NCBI GenBank assembly: GCA_022820365.1
Contig: JAJEFO010000077.1
Span: 40,336-104,335, forward strand
Reading direction: 5' to 3'
Origin: Silicimonas sp.
GTDB lineage: Bacteria > Pseudomonadota > Alphaproteobacteria > Rhodobacterales > Rhodobacteraceae
Length of the DNA stretch: 64,000 nt
In this document: positions 8,498-18,371 of the stretch, one piece after another
Layout of the letters: every line of letters begins with the position of its first letter
Position numbering within the stretch: position 1 is the first letter of the stretch
Notes under the pieces: model-generated
Database searches by the model: none
Told to the model about the DNA's origin: nothing
What the model saw: the letters and a program-made list of their open reading frames with translations, nothing else
Made by a program: the position numbers and the translations under genes

Positions 8498-8693
8498 AGA
8501 ACTCGCTCCAGTTCCCAAGTCACTCAGTCACTTCGCACGAAGCGGCCTGAACATTCAGGCAATTTGCGTCCTCTGCCACAGGAAAGCGACATGTCGGGCC
8601 AGCACAAGTGGAGACCTTGAATGCCCACGCGTCAACGCCCGCGAGACAGGACCGCCCCTTGTCACTTTCCCCGAGCGGACCTATTCGGAGGCC

Positions 8694-10268
8694 ATGCCCG
8701 CTTCCCCTCACCAACGCCTGCTTGTGATGGACTTCGGCAGCCAGGTGACCCAGCTCATCGCGCGACGGCTGCGCGAGCTGAACGTCTATTGCGAAATCCA
8801 TCCATTCCAGAAAGTGACCGAAGCGTTTCTGCAGGAGTTTGCACCAAGGGCGGTGATCTTCTCGGGTGGTCCCGCCAGCGTCCTGAGTGGCGAAGCACCG
8901 CGCCCGCCTGTGAGCGTCTTTGAAATCGGCGTACCGATTCTCGGCATTTGCTATGGTCAGCAGGTCATGATGGACATGCTCGGCGGCACGGTCGAAGGAG
9001 GCAAGATCTCGGGCGGAGGCGGCACTGCCGAGTTCGGTCGCGCCTTCGTCGAGCCCCGCGGCACGCTTCCGGTTCTGGAGGGCTGGTTCGACGGCGGCCA
9101 CGAACAGGTCTGGATGAGTCATGGAGACCACGTCTCCAAGCTAGCGCCGGGCTTCAAGTCATTCGGCACGTCGCCGAATGCGCCGTTCGCGATCGTCGCG
9201 GACACGGACAGGGACTTCTACGCGGTCCAGTTCCATCCGGAAGTGCACCACACCCCGAAGGGCGCAAGGTTTTTCGAAAATTTCGTTCGGCTCGCAGGTT
9301 TCACGGGCGACTGGACCATGGCAAGCTACAAGAGCGAGGCGATCCGGAAGATCCGCGAGCAGGTCGGCGACGCGCGCGTGATTTGCGGGCTGTCAGGGGG
9401 CGTCGACAGTTCGGTTGCAGCAGTGCTGATCCACGAGGCGATCGGCGACCATCTCACATGCGTCTTTGTCGATCACGGCCTGCTTCGCCAGAACGAGGCC
9501 AAAGAGGTCGTCACGATGTTCCGCGACCACTACAACATTCCGCTGATCCACGCAGACGAAGCCGAACTCTTCCTTTCCGCCCTGGACGGCCAGAGCGACC
9601 CGGAAACCAAGCGAAAGATCATCGGCGGGCTATTCATCGACGTGTTCCAGAAGTGCGCCGACGAGATCGACGGCGTGGAGTTCCTGGCCCAGGGAACGCT
9701 CTATCCCGACGTCATCGAGTCGGTTAGCTTTTCCGGAGGACCGTCTGCCACCATCAAGTCGCACCACAACGTGGGCGGCCTGCCGGAAAGGATGGGCCTT
9801 CGGCTCGTCGAGCCGCTCCGCGAGCTGTTCAAGGACGAAGTCCGCGCTCTCGGCCAAGAGCTCGGGTTGCCGAAAGAGTTCATCGGTCGCCACCCCTTCC
9901 CTGGCCCCGGCCTTGCCATCCGGTGTCCCGGTGAGATCACGCGCGACAAGCTTGACATCCTTCGTCGGGCCGACGCCGTCTACATCGACCAGATTCGCCG
10001 CCACGGGATCTACGACGAAATCTGGCAGGCATATGCCGCGATCCTGCCCGTACGAACTGTCGGCGTCATGGGCGACGGGCGAACATACGACTACGCCTGC
10101 ACTCTTCGTGCGGTCACGTCGGTCGACGGCATGACCGCCGACTACTACCCGTTCAGCCACGATTTCCTCGGAGAGACCGCGACCAGGATCATCAACGAAG
10201 TCCAGGGCATCAACCGGGTGACCTACGACATCACTTCGAAGCCCCCGGGAACAATCGAATGGGAATAG
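8694..10268 (+). CDS. guaA: GMP synthase (glutamine-hydrolysing)
   Basis: 524 residues, the usual length. ATG 8694 is preceded by CGGAG; the upstream in-frame extension overlaps the promoter region. The N-terminal class I glutamine amidotransferase domain (about 1-200) starts [17 protein letters not shown]. It carries the nucleophile Cys86 in GICYGQQ and the His/Glu pair in FHPEVHHT. The ATP-pyrophosphatase domain has the P-loop [12 protein letters not shown], and the C-terminal dimerisation domain ends GTIEWE. The enzyme converts XMP, ATP and glutamine to GMP in the cytosol. It is divergent from the MttB-like gene with about 200 bases between the starts. Confidence 0.97.
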   Translation: MPASPHQRLLVMDFGSQVTQLIARRLRELNVYCEIHPFQKVTEAFLQEFAPRAVIFSGGPASVLSGEAPRPPVSVFEIGVPILGICYGQQVMMDMLGGTVEGGKISGGGGTAEFGRAFVEPRGTLPVLEGWFDGGHEQVWMSHGDHVSKLAPGFKSFGTSPNAPFAIVADTDRDFYAVQFHPEVHHTPKGARFFENFVRLAGFTGDWTMASYKSEAIRKIREQVGDARVICGLSGGVDSSVAAVLIHEAIGDHLTCVFVDHGLLRQNEAKEVVTMFRDHYNIPLIHADEAELFLSALDGQSDPETKRKIIGGLFIDVFQKCADEIDGVEFLAQGTLYPDVIESVSFSGGPSATIKSHHNVGGLPERMGLRLVEPLRELFKDEVRALGQELGLPKEFIGRHPFPGPGLAIRCPGEITRDKLDILRRADAVYIDQIRRHGIYDEIWQAYAAILPVRTVGVMGDGRTYDYACTLRAVTSVDGMTADYYPFSHDFLGETATRIINEVQGINRVTYDITSKPPGTIEWE

Positions 10269-10383
10269 CTGCCGCGAGCAATTCGAGACCCGCCCTGGCG
10301 CCGCGCATCTCAGCCCTTGGTCTCCCGGAATTCTGCACGTCCGGGGCTTCCCGTCGCGAGCGGCAATCCAGGCAGGAAAGAGC

Positions 10384-11292
10384 GTGGTTCGAAGCCGGCT
10401 GGACCCGCCTCGCATGACGGACGATTCAAGACCTCTACTTGCTGCCCTGTGGATGACGGGCGCTGTAGTCAGCTTCTCGACCATGGCGGTCGCGGGCCGC
10501 GCCACCGCCGTCGAACTCGACAGTTTCGAAGTGATGATGTACCGCTCCTTCATTGGCCTTGCCATCGTGCTCGCCGTGGGCGGTGCCACCGGCAAGATCC
10601 GAGAAATCAGGTTTGATCGGCTGCCGCTTCACCTCGTGCGCAACATCGGGCACTTCGCGGGCCAAAATCTCTGGTATGTCGCCTTGTCTCTGATCACGCT
10701 TGCGCAACTCTTTGCGCTGGAGTTCACGACGCCGATCTGGGTCGTGATATTCGCGCTTGTCTTCGCAGGCGAGCGGTTGACCCGCGCTCGCGGCCTGGCC
10801 GTCGCTCTCGGCTTCGCCGGAGTTCTCTGCGTTGCCCGCCCTGAAGGAAGCGGCGATGCGCTGGGCCTCGTGCTGGCTGCAGCCGCAGCCATTGGTTTCG
10901 CGTGCTCGATCGTCGGGACCAAGCTGCTCATGCGGACCGAAACCGTCTTTGGAGTGCTGTTCTGGCTGACCGTCATGCAGGCGTTCATGGGGATCTTAAC
11001 TGCGGGCTGGGACGGCGACATCTCTTGGCCTTCGGCCCAGACCTGGCCCTGGGTGGTGCTGTTCGGGTGCGGCGGGCTCCTGGCGCACACATGCATTACC
11101 AACGCGCTCGCCGTCGCGCCGGCCATCGTCGTCACGCCAATGGACTTTGTCCGCCTCCCCGCGATCGCGATCATCGGGGCATTCTTCTACGCCGAGCCGC
11201 TGGATGCCTGGGTATTGCTTGGCGCCGCCCTGATTTTCGGCGGCAACTACGCGAACCTGCTGAACGAGACCAAGGGCAGGCGTCGGGCTTGA
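10384..11292 (+). CDS. DMT-superfamily transporter (EamA)
   Basis: 302 residues from GTG 10384, which has AGGAAAGAG close upstream; ATG 10414 would remove only ten residues. The protein has about ten hydrophobic helices in two EamA repeats, with the conserved positions LFALEFTTPIWVVIFALVFAGE in the first repeat and ALAVAPAIVVTPMDF plus FYAEPLDAW in the second. EamA proteins are inner-membrane exporters or importers of metabolites, most often amino acids or nucleobases. Substrate cannot be inferred. A second DMT gene follows in the same direction 185 bases later but is clearly diverged. Confidence 0.85.
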   Translation: MVRSRLDPPRMTDDSRPLLAALWMTGAVVSFSTMAVAGRATAVELDSFEVMMYRSFIGLAIVLAVGGATGKIREIRFDRLPLHLVRNIGHFAGQNLWYVALSLITLAQLFALEFTTPIWVVIFALVFAGERLTRARGLAVALGFAGVLCVARPEGSGDALGLVLAAAAAIGFACSIVGTKLLMRTETVFGVLFWLTVMQAFMGILTAGWDGDISWPSAQTWPWVVLFGCGGLLAHTCITNALAVAPAIVVTPMDFVRLPAIAIIGAFFYAEPLDAWVLLGAALIFGGNYANLLNETKGRRRA

Positions 11293-11477
11293 CGAGTCCG
11301 AGAGGCGACAACGCTCGACCGGAGATCGCCGCGCCGCAGCACATTCGCGTGACTTGACGACAGCAGCGGCCCCGCCCTGGACCTATGCGGGCATGGCCTC
11401 CCTTGCCGAATGCGAACAGAACGGAATTCAGCAACTTTCGGGTCGCTTTCAACAGTTCCGGCGGATAGGCGGCCCGC

Positions 11478-12392
11478 GTGACCGAAGATCGAATTCCCGT
11501 ACGTGCATGGATCGACCTTGCGCTGCTCGCCCTTCTCTGGGGCGGTTCGTTCCTCGCGATTCGCGAGGCGCTCGACGAAATCGGCTTCCTCACCTCTGTT
11601 GCGCACCGGGTGACCTGGGCATCGGTCATGCTCTGGATCATAGTGGCCGCACGTCGCCTCGCCGTGCCTCGGTCGCTTCGTGCATGGAGTGCGTTCTTCG
11701 TCATGGGATGCCTGAACAACGTGATTCCGTTCACGCTGATGGCTTGGGGCCAGCTCAGCATCGAAAGCGGACTTACGGCGATTCTGAACGCCACGTCGGC
11801 AATTTGGGCCGTTCTCTTCGCGGCGCTGTTCTTTGCCGACGAACGCCTGACCACGCGGCGGGCCATCGGTGTCCTGATCGGCTTTGTGGGCGTTTCCACC
11901 GCGATCGGGCTTCAGAATCTCGCAAGCCTCGAATTGCGATCCCTAGCGCAATTGGCTGTCATCGGAGGAACGATCAGCTATGCTTTCGCGGGCTGCTGGG
12001 CACGCGCCAGGCTGCAGGACCAGTCGCCGCTCGTCGCAGCGGCGGGCATGCTCACTTGCTCCACCCTTGTCATGCTGCCGCTGTCCCGCGCACTCGAAGG
12101 ACCGCTTGAAATTGACCTATGCCTTTCTACATGGGCCGCAATTGCCTACTTCGCGCTGGCAGCCACGGCTGCGGCCTACATACTGTACTACCGCATTCTG
12201 GCAGCAGCCGGAGCAGGCAACTTGCTCCTCGTGACGTTGATGATTCCTCCCATCGCCATCCTGCTTGGCTCATGGGCAAGGGATGAGGCCCTGACTTCCG
12301 GCGCCTATCTCGGCTTCGCTCTTCTGGGTGCGGGGCTCCTCGTTCTTGACGGGCGAATCGGCAACGCCGTCAGAAAAAGCCTGTCCCGCTGA
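11478..12392 (+). CDS. DMT-superfamily transporter (EamA)
   Basis: 304 residues from GTG 11478. Two EamA repeats are visible: LLALLWGGSFLAIREAL at the start, GQLSIESGLTAILNATSAIWAVL and FADERLTTRRAIG in repeat one, then AAAAYILYYRILAAAGAGN and LLVTLMIPPIAILLG in repeat two. The pattern is that of an inner-membrane DMT exporter. It lies between another DMT gene and a P-loop protein gene in the same direction. Specificity is unknown. Confidence 0.85.
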   Translation: MTEDRIPVRAWIDLALLALLWGGSFLAIREALDEIGFLTSVAHRVTWASVMLWIIVAARRLAVPRSLRAWSAFFVMGCLNNVIPFTLMAWGQLSIESGLTAILNATSAIWAVLFAALFFADERLTTRRAIGVLIGFVGVSTAIGLQNLASLELRSLAQLAVIGGTISYAFAGCWARARLQDQSPLVAAAGMLTCSTLVMLPLSRALEGPLEIDLCLSTWAAIAYFALAATAAAYILYYRILAAAGAGNLLLVTLMIPPIAILLGSWARDEALTSGAYLGFALLGAGLLVLDGRIGNAVRKSLSR

Positions 12393-12447
12393 TTGACCGA
12401 GCCTGTCTCGCCCCTTAATTCCCATGCCGAGGAAAGGGACGGGACAC

Positions 12448-13302
12448 ATGCTCTACAAATGCGCCGATGAATGGCGCGATGCGTCCGAAAAGCGGATCCT
12501 GCTGTTTGGCATGTCCGGGCTCGGAAAGACTCACGTCTCGGACATGCTCCGGGCAACCGGAAAGTGGTTCCACTACTCGGTCGATTACCGCATCGGCACC
12601 CGCTACATGGGCGAGGCGATCTCCGACAACCTCAAGCGCGAGGCGATGAAGAGCCCGTTGCTTCGCGAACTGCTGATGACGGACTCGGTGCGGATTCGCT
12701 CGAACATCACATTCGGCAACCTCACGCCCCTCTCCGCCTATCTCGGCAAGCCCGGAGATCCCGACAGGGGCGGCGTGCCATGGGAGGAGTACCTGCGTCG
12801 GCAAAAGCTGCATCGCGACGCGGAACGCGCCGCCATGCTGGACACCGGCCACTTCGCCGGGCGCGCTGCCGAGATCTACGGTTATCCGCATTTCGTCTGC
12901 GACACGTCCGGCTCGATCTGCGAAGTCGTGACGCCGGAAAATCCCCAGGACCCGATTCTGACCGCGCTTGGAGACCAAGTCCTGATGATATGGATCGAAG
13001 GCTCCGACCACCATGCAGACGAACTCTCAAGGCGCTTCGACAAGGCTCCAAAGCCAATGAGTTTCACGGACGATTTCCTTGAGGAAATCTGGAGCGCCTA
13101 CCTCGCCGAGGCCGGCGATGCGCCGGAAACCGTGGATCCGGACGCCTTCGTGCGCTGGGCATACGCGAAAGCGCTTGCGCACCGCCAGCCCCGCTATCGC
13201 ACCATGGCCGAGAACTGGGGCGTGACCGTCAGCGCCGACGCGATTGCGGCCGTCGAAACCGAAGACGACATGATTGATCTCGTTGCCGAGGCGCTCGGCT
13301 AG
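12448..13302 (+). CDS. P-loop NTPase of unassigned function
   Basis: 284 residues from ATG 12448, with AAAGGGACGGGACAC before it. A Walker A motif GMSGLGKT sits at residues 21-28 right after a short beta strand (KRILLF), and a Walker B-like FVCDTSGS appears near residue 150. The rest is soluble and rich in charged residues, with no membrane segment and no DNA-binding motif. The layout resembles a nucleoside/adenylate-kinase-like or ATPase fold, but I do not recognise a named family. It lies directly before metA in the same direction (92 bases apart). Confidence 0.75.
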   Translation: MLYKCADEWRDASEKRILLFGMSGLGKTHVSDMLRATGKWFHYSVDYRIGTRYMGEAISDNLKREAMKSPLLRELLMTDSVRIRSNITFGNLTPLSAYLGKPGDPDRGGVPWEEYLRRQKLHRDAERAAMLDTGHFAGRAAEIYGYPHFVCDTSGSICEVVTPENPQDPILTALGDQVLMIWIEGSDHHADELSRRFDKAPKPMSFTDDFLEEIWSAYLAEAGDAPETVDPDAFVRWAYAKALAHRQPRYRTMAENWGVTVSADAIAAVETEDDMIDLVAEALG

Positions 13303-13393
13303 CCCGACGCCTGGCACAACGTGACAGAGAGTTCCCTGCCTTGTGAATCGTCCGGCCTCTCGCTATCTCGGAAGGTCTGAACCGGAGCCGCCA

Positions 13394-14329
13394 ATGCCGA
13401 TCAAGCTGCCTTCAAACCTTCCTGCCTTCCAGGTCCTTTCGCATGAAGGGGTAATGGTGATGGATGAGGAGCTGGCGTCTCATCAGGACATCCGGCCGCT
13501 GAAAATCGGCCTTCTCAACCTGATGCCCAAGAAGATCCAGACCGAGAACCAGTTCGCCAGGCTGATCGGCGCCACGCCGCTGCAGATCGACTTCCGGCTC
13601 ATCCGCATGTCCGAGCACAAGACCAGGAACACGGCCGCCGAGCACATGGCCGAGTTCTATCGGCCATTTCAGGAGATCCGCGACGAGAAGTTCGACGGCC
13701 TCGTCATCACGGGCGCGCCGATCGAGCACCTGCCCTTCGAGGAGGTGTCGTACTGGGACGAACTCAAGGAGGTCATGGACTGGACCCAGTCGAACGTGCA
13801 TTCCACCTTCGGCATCTGCTGGGGCGGCATGGCCATGATCAACCATTTCCACGGCGTCGAGAAGCACTTGCTCAATGCCAAGACATTCGGCTGCTATCGG
13901 CAGGCCAACATGGATCCGGCCTCACCCTACCTTCGCGGCTTCTCCGACGACTGTTACATTCCCATCAGCCGCTGGACCGAAATGCGCGAGGAGGAGATTC
14001 GGGCCGCCGGCCTCAGGACGTTGCTTGGCAGCAAGGAGACGGGACCTTGCCTGGTGGCCGACGAGGCGCATCGGGCTCTCTACATCTTCAACCACTTCGA
14101 ATACGACAGCGAAACCCTAAGGGAGGAATATGAGCGCGACATCGCCAACGGGACACCGATCGGCGTGCCGGTCAACTATTTCGCCGACGATGACCCGGAC
14201 GCGGAACCGACGAACCGCTGGAGAAGCCACGCGCATCTCCTGTTCGGCAACTGGGTCTCGGAAATCTACCTCACGACACCTTTCGACATGACTCTCATCG
14301 GCGTGGAATCTACCGATCTCCGCAATTGA
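13394..14329 (+). CDS. metA: homoserine O-acyltransferase, MetA family, predicted acetyl-CoA specific
   Basis: 311 residues from ATG 13394, preceded by CGGAGCCGCC; the family is normally about 305-310. Catalytic Cys142 is in TFGICWGG, and the His/Glu pair is in [11 protein letters not shown]. The enzyme activates homoserine in methionine synthesis. Residue 111, which follows GAPI, is Glu. In the MetA family Glu111 is associated with acetyl-CoA use and Gly111 (as in E. coli) with succinyl-CoA. I therefore predict O-acetylhomoserine as product, although the gene is usually annotated homoserine succinyltransferase. No SAM riboswitch could be recognised in the 91 bases upstream. Confidence 0.92.
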   Translation: MPIKLPSNLPAFQVLSHEGVMVMDEELASHQDIRPLKIGLLNLMPKKIQTENQFARLIGATPLQIDFRLIRMSEHKTRNTAAEHMAEFYRPFQEIRDEKFDGLVITGAPIEHLPFEEVSYWDELKEVMDWTQSNVHSTFGICWGGMAMINHFHGVEKHLLNAKTFGCYRQANMDPASPYLRGFSDDCYIPISRWTEMREEEIRAAGLRTLLGSKETGPCLVADEAHRALYIFNHFEYDSETLREEYERDIANGTPIGVPVNYFADDDPDAEPTNRWRSHAHLLFGNWVSEIYLTTPFDMTLIGVESTDLRN

Positions 14330-14665
14330 TGGAGACCTGATTCCGGACCGCCGTGAGGCATTCCATCAAAATTTCCCGCCTTGCGGAACATGGCCCTCAC
14401 GACCCAATTGCCGGTGCCGACAATCGTCGAGCAGCTCCGCGGATTGCGCCTGTGGCGGTCCACGCCTAGGTATTAGGCAAAATGAAGGCGCTTAACATGT
14501 TCCGTCCATGCGAAGGAATCATGCCGATTTTTCGAAATGCTGACCGTCATGACGGCACTTGTCTCGGCTTTGCAGGCATTGGAACCGGCATCGATAGGAT
14601 CGGGCTCTGCCATGCGTCCCGAAACGTGATCGGGCTGGATCTCTCCAGATCCGGAATCGAGCGAA
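14330..14665. other. gene-free stretch metA to tetR
   Basis: 336 bases without a convincing gene. The right part must contain the promoter of the TetR-family gene. I see no clear hairpin terminator or operator palindrome. Confidence 0.4.
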
Positions 14666-15283
14666 ATGGCTAAGCGCGGCTATCATCACGGCGACCTCCG
14701 CCGCGCCCTCGTCGACGCGGCGCTGAATCTGATCGAGGAAAAGGGGCCGACTGGATTCACGCTTTCGGAAGCGGCGAAACTGGCAGGCGTGACCCCGGCC
14801 GCCGTCTACCGTCACTTCGAGGGTCGCGATGAACTGATCGCCGAAATAGCCCGGCAGGGTTTCGAGACCTTTGCAGATCTCATGGAGTATGCATACGACA
14901 CCGGCCAGCCCTCGTCACTTGCGTCGTTCGAGGCGACGGGCCATGCATATCTCGCCTTCGCACGGCGGCATCCCGGACACTATGTGGCAATGTTCGAGAG
15001 CGGAATCTCGATCAACCGCACGCCAGAGCTCGCCAAGGTCGCGCAACGTGCCTTCGGCGTTCTTGAGAAGGCCGCTGCCGAGCTGTCTAAGAATATTCCT
15101 CCCGAAAAGCGCCCGCCACCGCAGATGTTCTCGGCGCATGTCTGGGCGCTGAGCCATGGTGTCGTCGAGCTCTTTGCGCGCGGTGCGCCCGGGACCAAAT
15201 CGCCCTTTCCGCCTGAAGATCTGCTCGAAGCCGGCATCGGGATCTACCTGCGTGGTCTCGGGCTGATCGACCGAGACGAGTGA
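14666..15283 (+). CDS. TetR/AcrR-family transcriptional regulator
   Basis: 205 residues from ATG 14666. The N-terminal helix-turn-helix reads GFTLSEAAKLAGVTPAAVYRHF (about residues 27-48), the standard TetR_N recognition helix, preceded by HHGDLRRALVDAALNLI. The C-terminal part has the TetR_C/WHG-type helices (HAYLAFARRHPGHYVAMF, HVWALSHGVVELFARG). Such proteins repress nearby genes and respond to small ligands. There is no obvious partner: metA lies upstream and 700 gene-poor bases lie downstream, so its target is probably elsewhere or itself. Confidence 0.88.
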   Translation: MAKRGYHHGDLRRALVDAALNLIEEKGPTGFTLSEAAKLAGVTPAAVYRHFEGRDELIAEIARQGFETFADLMEYAYDTGQPSSLASFEATGHAYLAFARRHPGHYVAMFESGISINRTPELAKVAQRAFGVLEKAAAELSKNIPPEKRPPPQMFSAHVWALSHGVVELFARGAPGTKSPFPPEDLLEAGIGIYLRGLGLIDRDE

Positions 15284-15980
15284 TCGCGAAAGCTCGTGGG
15301 CTCCTCCTGCCAGCAATCCAGGGCAACGAGCAAAGCCAGGACACGAAGGCCGTCTGGAAACCGTCCGATGTCGTCGAATTTGCGATACGGGTGCCGTGAC
15401 TTGCCGGAACGTAATGAGCCGAGAACCGAAAGGCGGGCTTTCGGCTGCATCATGTTCAAGCAACATGCGCGACATTCCACAAGAAAGGATCTCACAAGAT
15501 CATTTTCTCGTGCTTTGTTCCAATGTTTCAGGTTTGCATGTCGCGGCGCGGGAAAAGTACGAAATCCAAGTCGGATCATCGCGTTGATTGACGTTCGCGT
15601 GTCAGGCTTCGTACCATGGACGTTTCACGGCAACTTGGGCCGTTTTCGGGCAGCGGGTGCGGAAGTTGCGCTCGTTGCGGAATAAATCAAGTTCAGGGCG
15701 ATGGTTCAATAGGAGGGGCAGAACTAACGATTTCGTGACCATACGTTGGCCGGACAGCATGACATCGATCGTCAACCGCGGTCCTGCCCGCGGCCGGCGA
15801 ACTCCCCGTTGGATTATCCCCTCCCGCACCCCAAGCGACGGCACTTGGCCACATCGGGACAATGAAGTTGCGTCGCGAGACGGGCGGCGGCGAACGGAAC
15901 CGGTTCAACAATGACCAAAATGTCATTGAGTGCGTAACGACGCCAGCCTGACCCCTCAACGACAATGCCACGGCTCCTTG
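15284..15980. other. gene-poor region of about 700 bases with one inverted repeat
   Basis: No frame on either strand reads as a known protein. The only clear structure is a perfect 7-bp inverted repeat CAATGAC / GTCATTG at 15909-15928. The composition is somewhat more A/T rich in the middle than in the flanking genes. It may be decayed sequence or hold a small RNA, which I cannot show. Confidence 0.35.
15909..15928. repeat. perfect 7-bp inverted repeat with 6-base spacer
   Basis: CAATGAC at 15909-15915 and GTCATTG at 15922-15928 flank CAAAAT. It lies about 50 bases beyond the 3' end of the small membrane protein gene at 15981-16256. It could be part of its terminator or an operator. Confidence 0.35.
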
Positions 15981-16256
15981 TCACGTGGCACTGTCGCTTC
16001 CTGCCTCCTCAAGCGCTCTCACCGACTGCCGAATATCCCGAACGAAAATAACCGGAGCCACGACAAATACCGCACCGATGAACGACGCGGCAATGCCCAA
16101 TGCGGCACCCAAGACCCCTCCTGTAAGAGCACCATCCGACCACTGGCCGAACGTAGCACCGATCCCGAATCCGCCAATCGCCCCAATGACCAACAGTATC
16201 CACAAAGCGAGCTCAAGCAGAATGCCATGGCTCTTGACTACAAGCTTGCTCAACAT
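15981..16256 (-). CDS. small two-helix membrane protein, unknown
   Basis: 91 residues from ATG 16256, supported by GGGAGA nine bases upstream; longer in-frame starts are not protein-like. Two hydrophobic helices, about residues 14-34 (ELALWILLVIGAIGGFGIGA) and 43-68 (GGVLGAALGIAASFIGAVFVVAPVIF), are joined by a short polar loop. A charged C-terminal tail DIRQSVRALEEAG follows. The helices are rich in glycine with GxxxG-type spacing, suggesting tight helix packing or oligomerisation. I recognise no family. It is divergent from the aspartic protease gene. Confidence 0.6.
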   Translation of the reverse strand: MLSKLVVKSHGILLELALWILLVIGAIGGFGIGATFGQWSDGALTGGVLGAALGIAASFIGAVFVVAPVIFVRDIRQSVRALEEAGSDSAT

Positions 16257-16524
16257 CTTGCGCGTCTCCCAAATTTGAACCTCGCGCCAAACTTGTACGT
16301 GGCACACAAACCGGGCAACCCGCTTCTGCGTGACTGAAGCGGTCCGACGCACACGAAGAGTCCTCGAAAGTCGGGGATTGGCCAGCCGCACGTGTCTGGA
16401 AGATCCGGCAGGACGAGGTTCAGTGCCATCGGGGAGCCACCAAATCGCCGAAATCGCGTTTTGCATTGTAGCGGCACGAGCGAACGGACTGGCAAAGAAC
16501 GCCGTCGCTGCCTATCTACATCTC

Positions 16525-17106
16525 ATGGACTCTGAACAATTCCCTCGCCTCGTCTATCTGCTGCTCCTGCTGACAGCCGTCGGCGGGTGGTTCATTGCGG
16601 AGAACAGGACGGCCATTGGCAAGTCGCTGCGCATGTTCCTGGCTTGGGGACTGATTTTTCTTGGTGTCGTGGCCGTATACGGTCTCTGGGACGACATTCG
16701 TCGCGACATCGTCCCCCGTCAGTCCGTGATTTCGGACGGATCTTCGATTCACGTCCCTCGCGGACGTGGCGGCCATTTTTTCCTCCAGGTCGATGTGAAC
16801 GGCACGCCAGTGGACTTCATCGTCGACACGGGCGCCACGGAAGTGGTTCTGTCGCTTGAAGACGCGCGCCGTGCCGGATTCGACCCGGACAATCTGGCGT
16901 TTCTGGGCACTGCTCGCACGGCAAATGGGCCAGTCAAGACCGCCTTTGCCACGGCTGACGTCATGTCCCTCGGGCCGGTTCGATTCGAGCGCGTGCGCGT
17001 GGCAGTGAACAGCGGAGACATGGACGATTCGCTTCTCGGAATGAGCTTTCTTTCGCGCTTCGAACGGCTTGAAATATCCGATGAAGGCTTGATCCTGACA
17101 CCATGA
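16525..17106 (+). CDS. membrane-anchored retropepsin-like aspartic protease (TIGR02281, clan AA)
   Basis: 193 residues from ATG 16525. Two N-terminal transmembrane helices (about 8-24 and 36-53) are followed by a retropepsin-like domain. The catalytic Asp101 is in the motif FIVDTGATEVVLS, and the downstream half has LLGMSFLSRFERLEI, the usual flap and hydrophobic-glycine pattern of clan AA. The family is typical of alphaproteobacteria, and active proteases of this type work as homodimers. The domain probably faces the periplasm. No clear Shine-Dalgarno sequence precedes the ATG, so the start is less certain than the domain. Confidence 0.85.
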   Translation: MDSEQFPRLVYLLLLLTAVGGWFIAENRTAIGKSLRMFLAWGLIFLGVVAVYGLWDDIRRDIVPRQSVISDGSSIHVPRGRGGHFFLQVDVNGTPVDFIVDTGATEVVLSLEDARRAGFDPDNLAFLGTARTANGPVKTAFATADVMSLGPVRFERVRVAVNSGDMDDSLLGMSFLSRFERLEISDEGLILTP

Positions 17107-17145
17107 GGGGCTTGTTCCACTAAGTGCGACAATCGCCGCACGCCG

Positions 17146-17610
17146 CTATTTCTGCCCCGGCGTGCTTTCCGCTTTCTTGGTCCAGCGTCCCTGATCTTCC
17201 GCCCAGTATTGCGCCTCTGCACCTGCCTCGGTCAGTGTCCGCCACTGCTCGCGTGCATGCTCGACGGCCGCAGGGTCGGCACCGTTGAACAGTATGCAGA
17301 CCCTTTCTTTCGCTTCGACCTCTATGGCCCCGACTTCAGCCCCATCCACGCTGATCAGGCAATCCGGGTGGTTGCTTGGCTCTCCTGTCGTCAGGAGCAC
17401 AGGCTGCTCGCTGTCATGCGGACCGCCGGCAAGGCCATGCGGCAGAAACCCGTCACCGAGCCAGAGCTGCCGATCCAGATGTTCAAGCAGTGCTTCATCG
17501 CGCGCGCGAACTGCAACCCTCCAACCCGCCTCAAGCGACTTGCCGATCAGGACCGGCAGGGTCGCCTCAAGCGGACGCTTGGTCAGGTGATAGAAATAAG
17601 CCGCACCCAT
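17146..17610 (-). CDS. holC: DNA polymerase III subunit chi
   Basis: 154 residues from ATG 17610; the upstream in-frame extension is not conserved-looking. The start AAYFYHLTKRPLEATLPVLI, the RDEALLEHLDRQLW core, and DCLISVDGAEV and VCILFNGADPAAVEHAR are typical of HolC. The chi subunit links the clamp loader to SSB during replication. It is convergent with the aspartic protease gene (40 bases apart). In many Rhodobacterales a leucyl aminopeptidase gene (pepA) sits just upstream of holC; none is present here. Confidence 0.88.
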   Translation of the reverse strand: MGAAYFYHLTKRPLEATLPVLIGKSLEAGWRVAVRARDEALLEHLDRQLWLGDGFLPHGLAGGPHDSEQPVLLTTGEPSNHPDCLISVDGAEVGAIEVEAKERVCILFNGADPAAVEHAREQWRTLTEAGAEAQYWAEDQGRWTKKAESTPGQK

Positions 17611-18371
17611 CAGCAGTCTCTGCGACATCCCAATCCGCCGGGCGCCTTGGAAGTTTGCCCTGTTTGCGGTGGAGTGCAATCATCGACGGTCAAGACGACG
17701 GGTGCGGAACAACTGTACATAGCGACTCTGCCTCTCGGTCGGGTACGCTCCTGCCTACAGGAATTCGCACGCAGGTGGAATCTTCGACTTTGATTGGCTT
17801 CCGAGGGGGACAATCGAAGCCGATCCGGTTGCCCGGTGCCCAGAAAGAACCGCTTCTCGTGCCGGGCAGAAGCCAGCGGCCGCAGCCCGCCTGAACGCAA
17901 TTACGGATGTTCCAAGTGGTCCAAGCCGGTCTCAGGACGCGGACCCTCGCCTCGGCAAGCCATGTTTTGGAATTGATCCTTTTTCTCCGTTCGGTTGCAG
18001 AAACGGGAGAAAAGGTGCCCGCGTCCGCACAACACCGCGATCGTCTCGGGAAAAGAGACAATATATCAACGTATTAGCATCGAATTTGCGCGAATGGTGT
18101 CCGGCACATTTTGGCGCTCCGATCACAATTTGGCGCTTGAGCGGCGCACTGGTGCTGACCCGCCTGTGATCACCACACAGATTCAACCGAAATAGACGGA
18201 CTGCTAGCCGCCTCACTCGGTCCTTGGCCTCGTCGGCAAGGGAACCGGGGTCGGCGGTAGCCAGATAGATGCGAATGCCCCCAAGACTTATCGGCGTGTT
18301 CTTGCCAAACGGGAACGAACCGACCATGTTTTACCCGCCCGGCCAATGGTCTAGACTCCGAGCGGACTGCG
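17611..18371. other. gene-free region holC to lptF (about 760 bases)
   Basis: This divergent intergenic region holds the promoters of holC (minus) and the lpt operon (plus). No frame on either strand reads as a known protein. The bases 18050-18180 are A/T richer and include two copies of TTTGGCGCT near 18108 and 18130, a short direct repeat that could be a regulator site. A pepA gene, often found at this position in relatives, is missing. Confidence 0.4.

Noticed and set aside
13303..13393. SAM-II-type riboswitch upstream of metA
   Set aside because: Alphaproteobacterial metA genes often carry one, but I could not find its conserved core in these 91 bases.
17932..18327. 131-codon minus-strand frame between holC and lptF
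   Set aside because: No family resemblance, Arg-rich and no good ribosome site; it shows no pepA or other recognisable motif.
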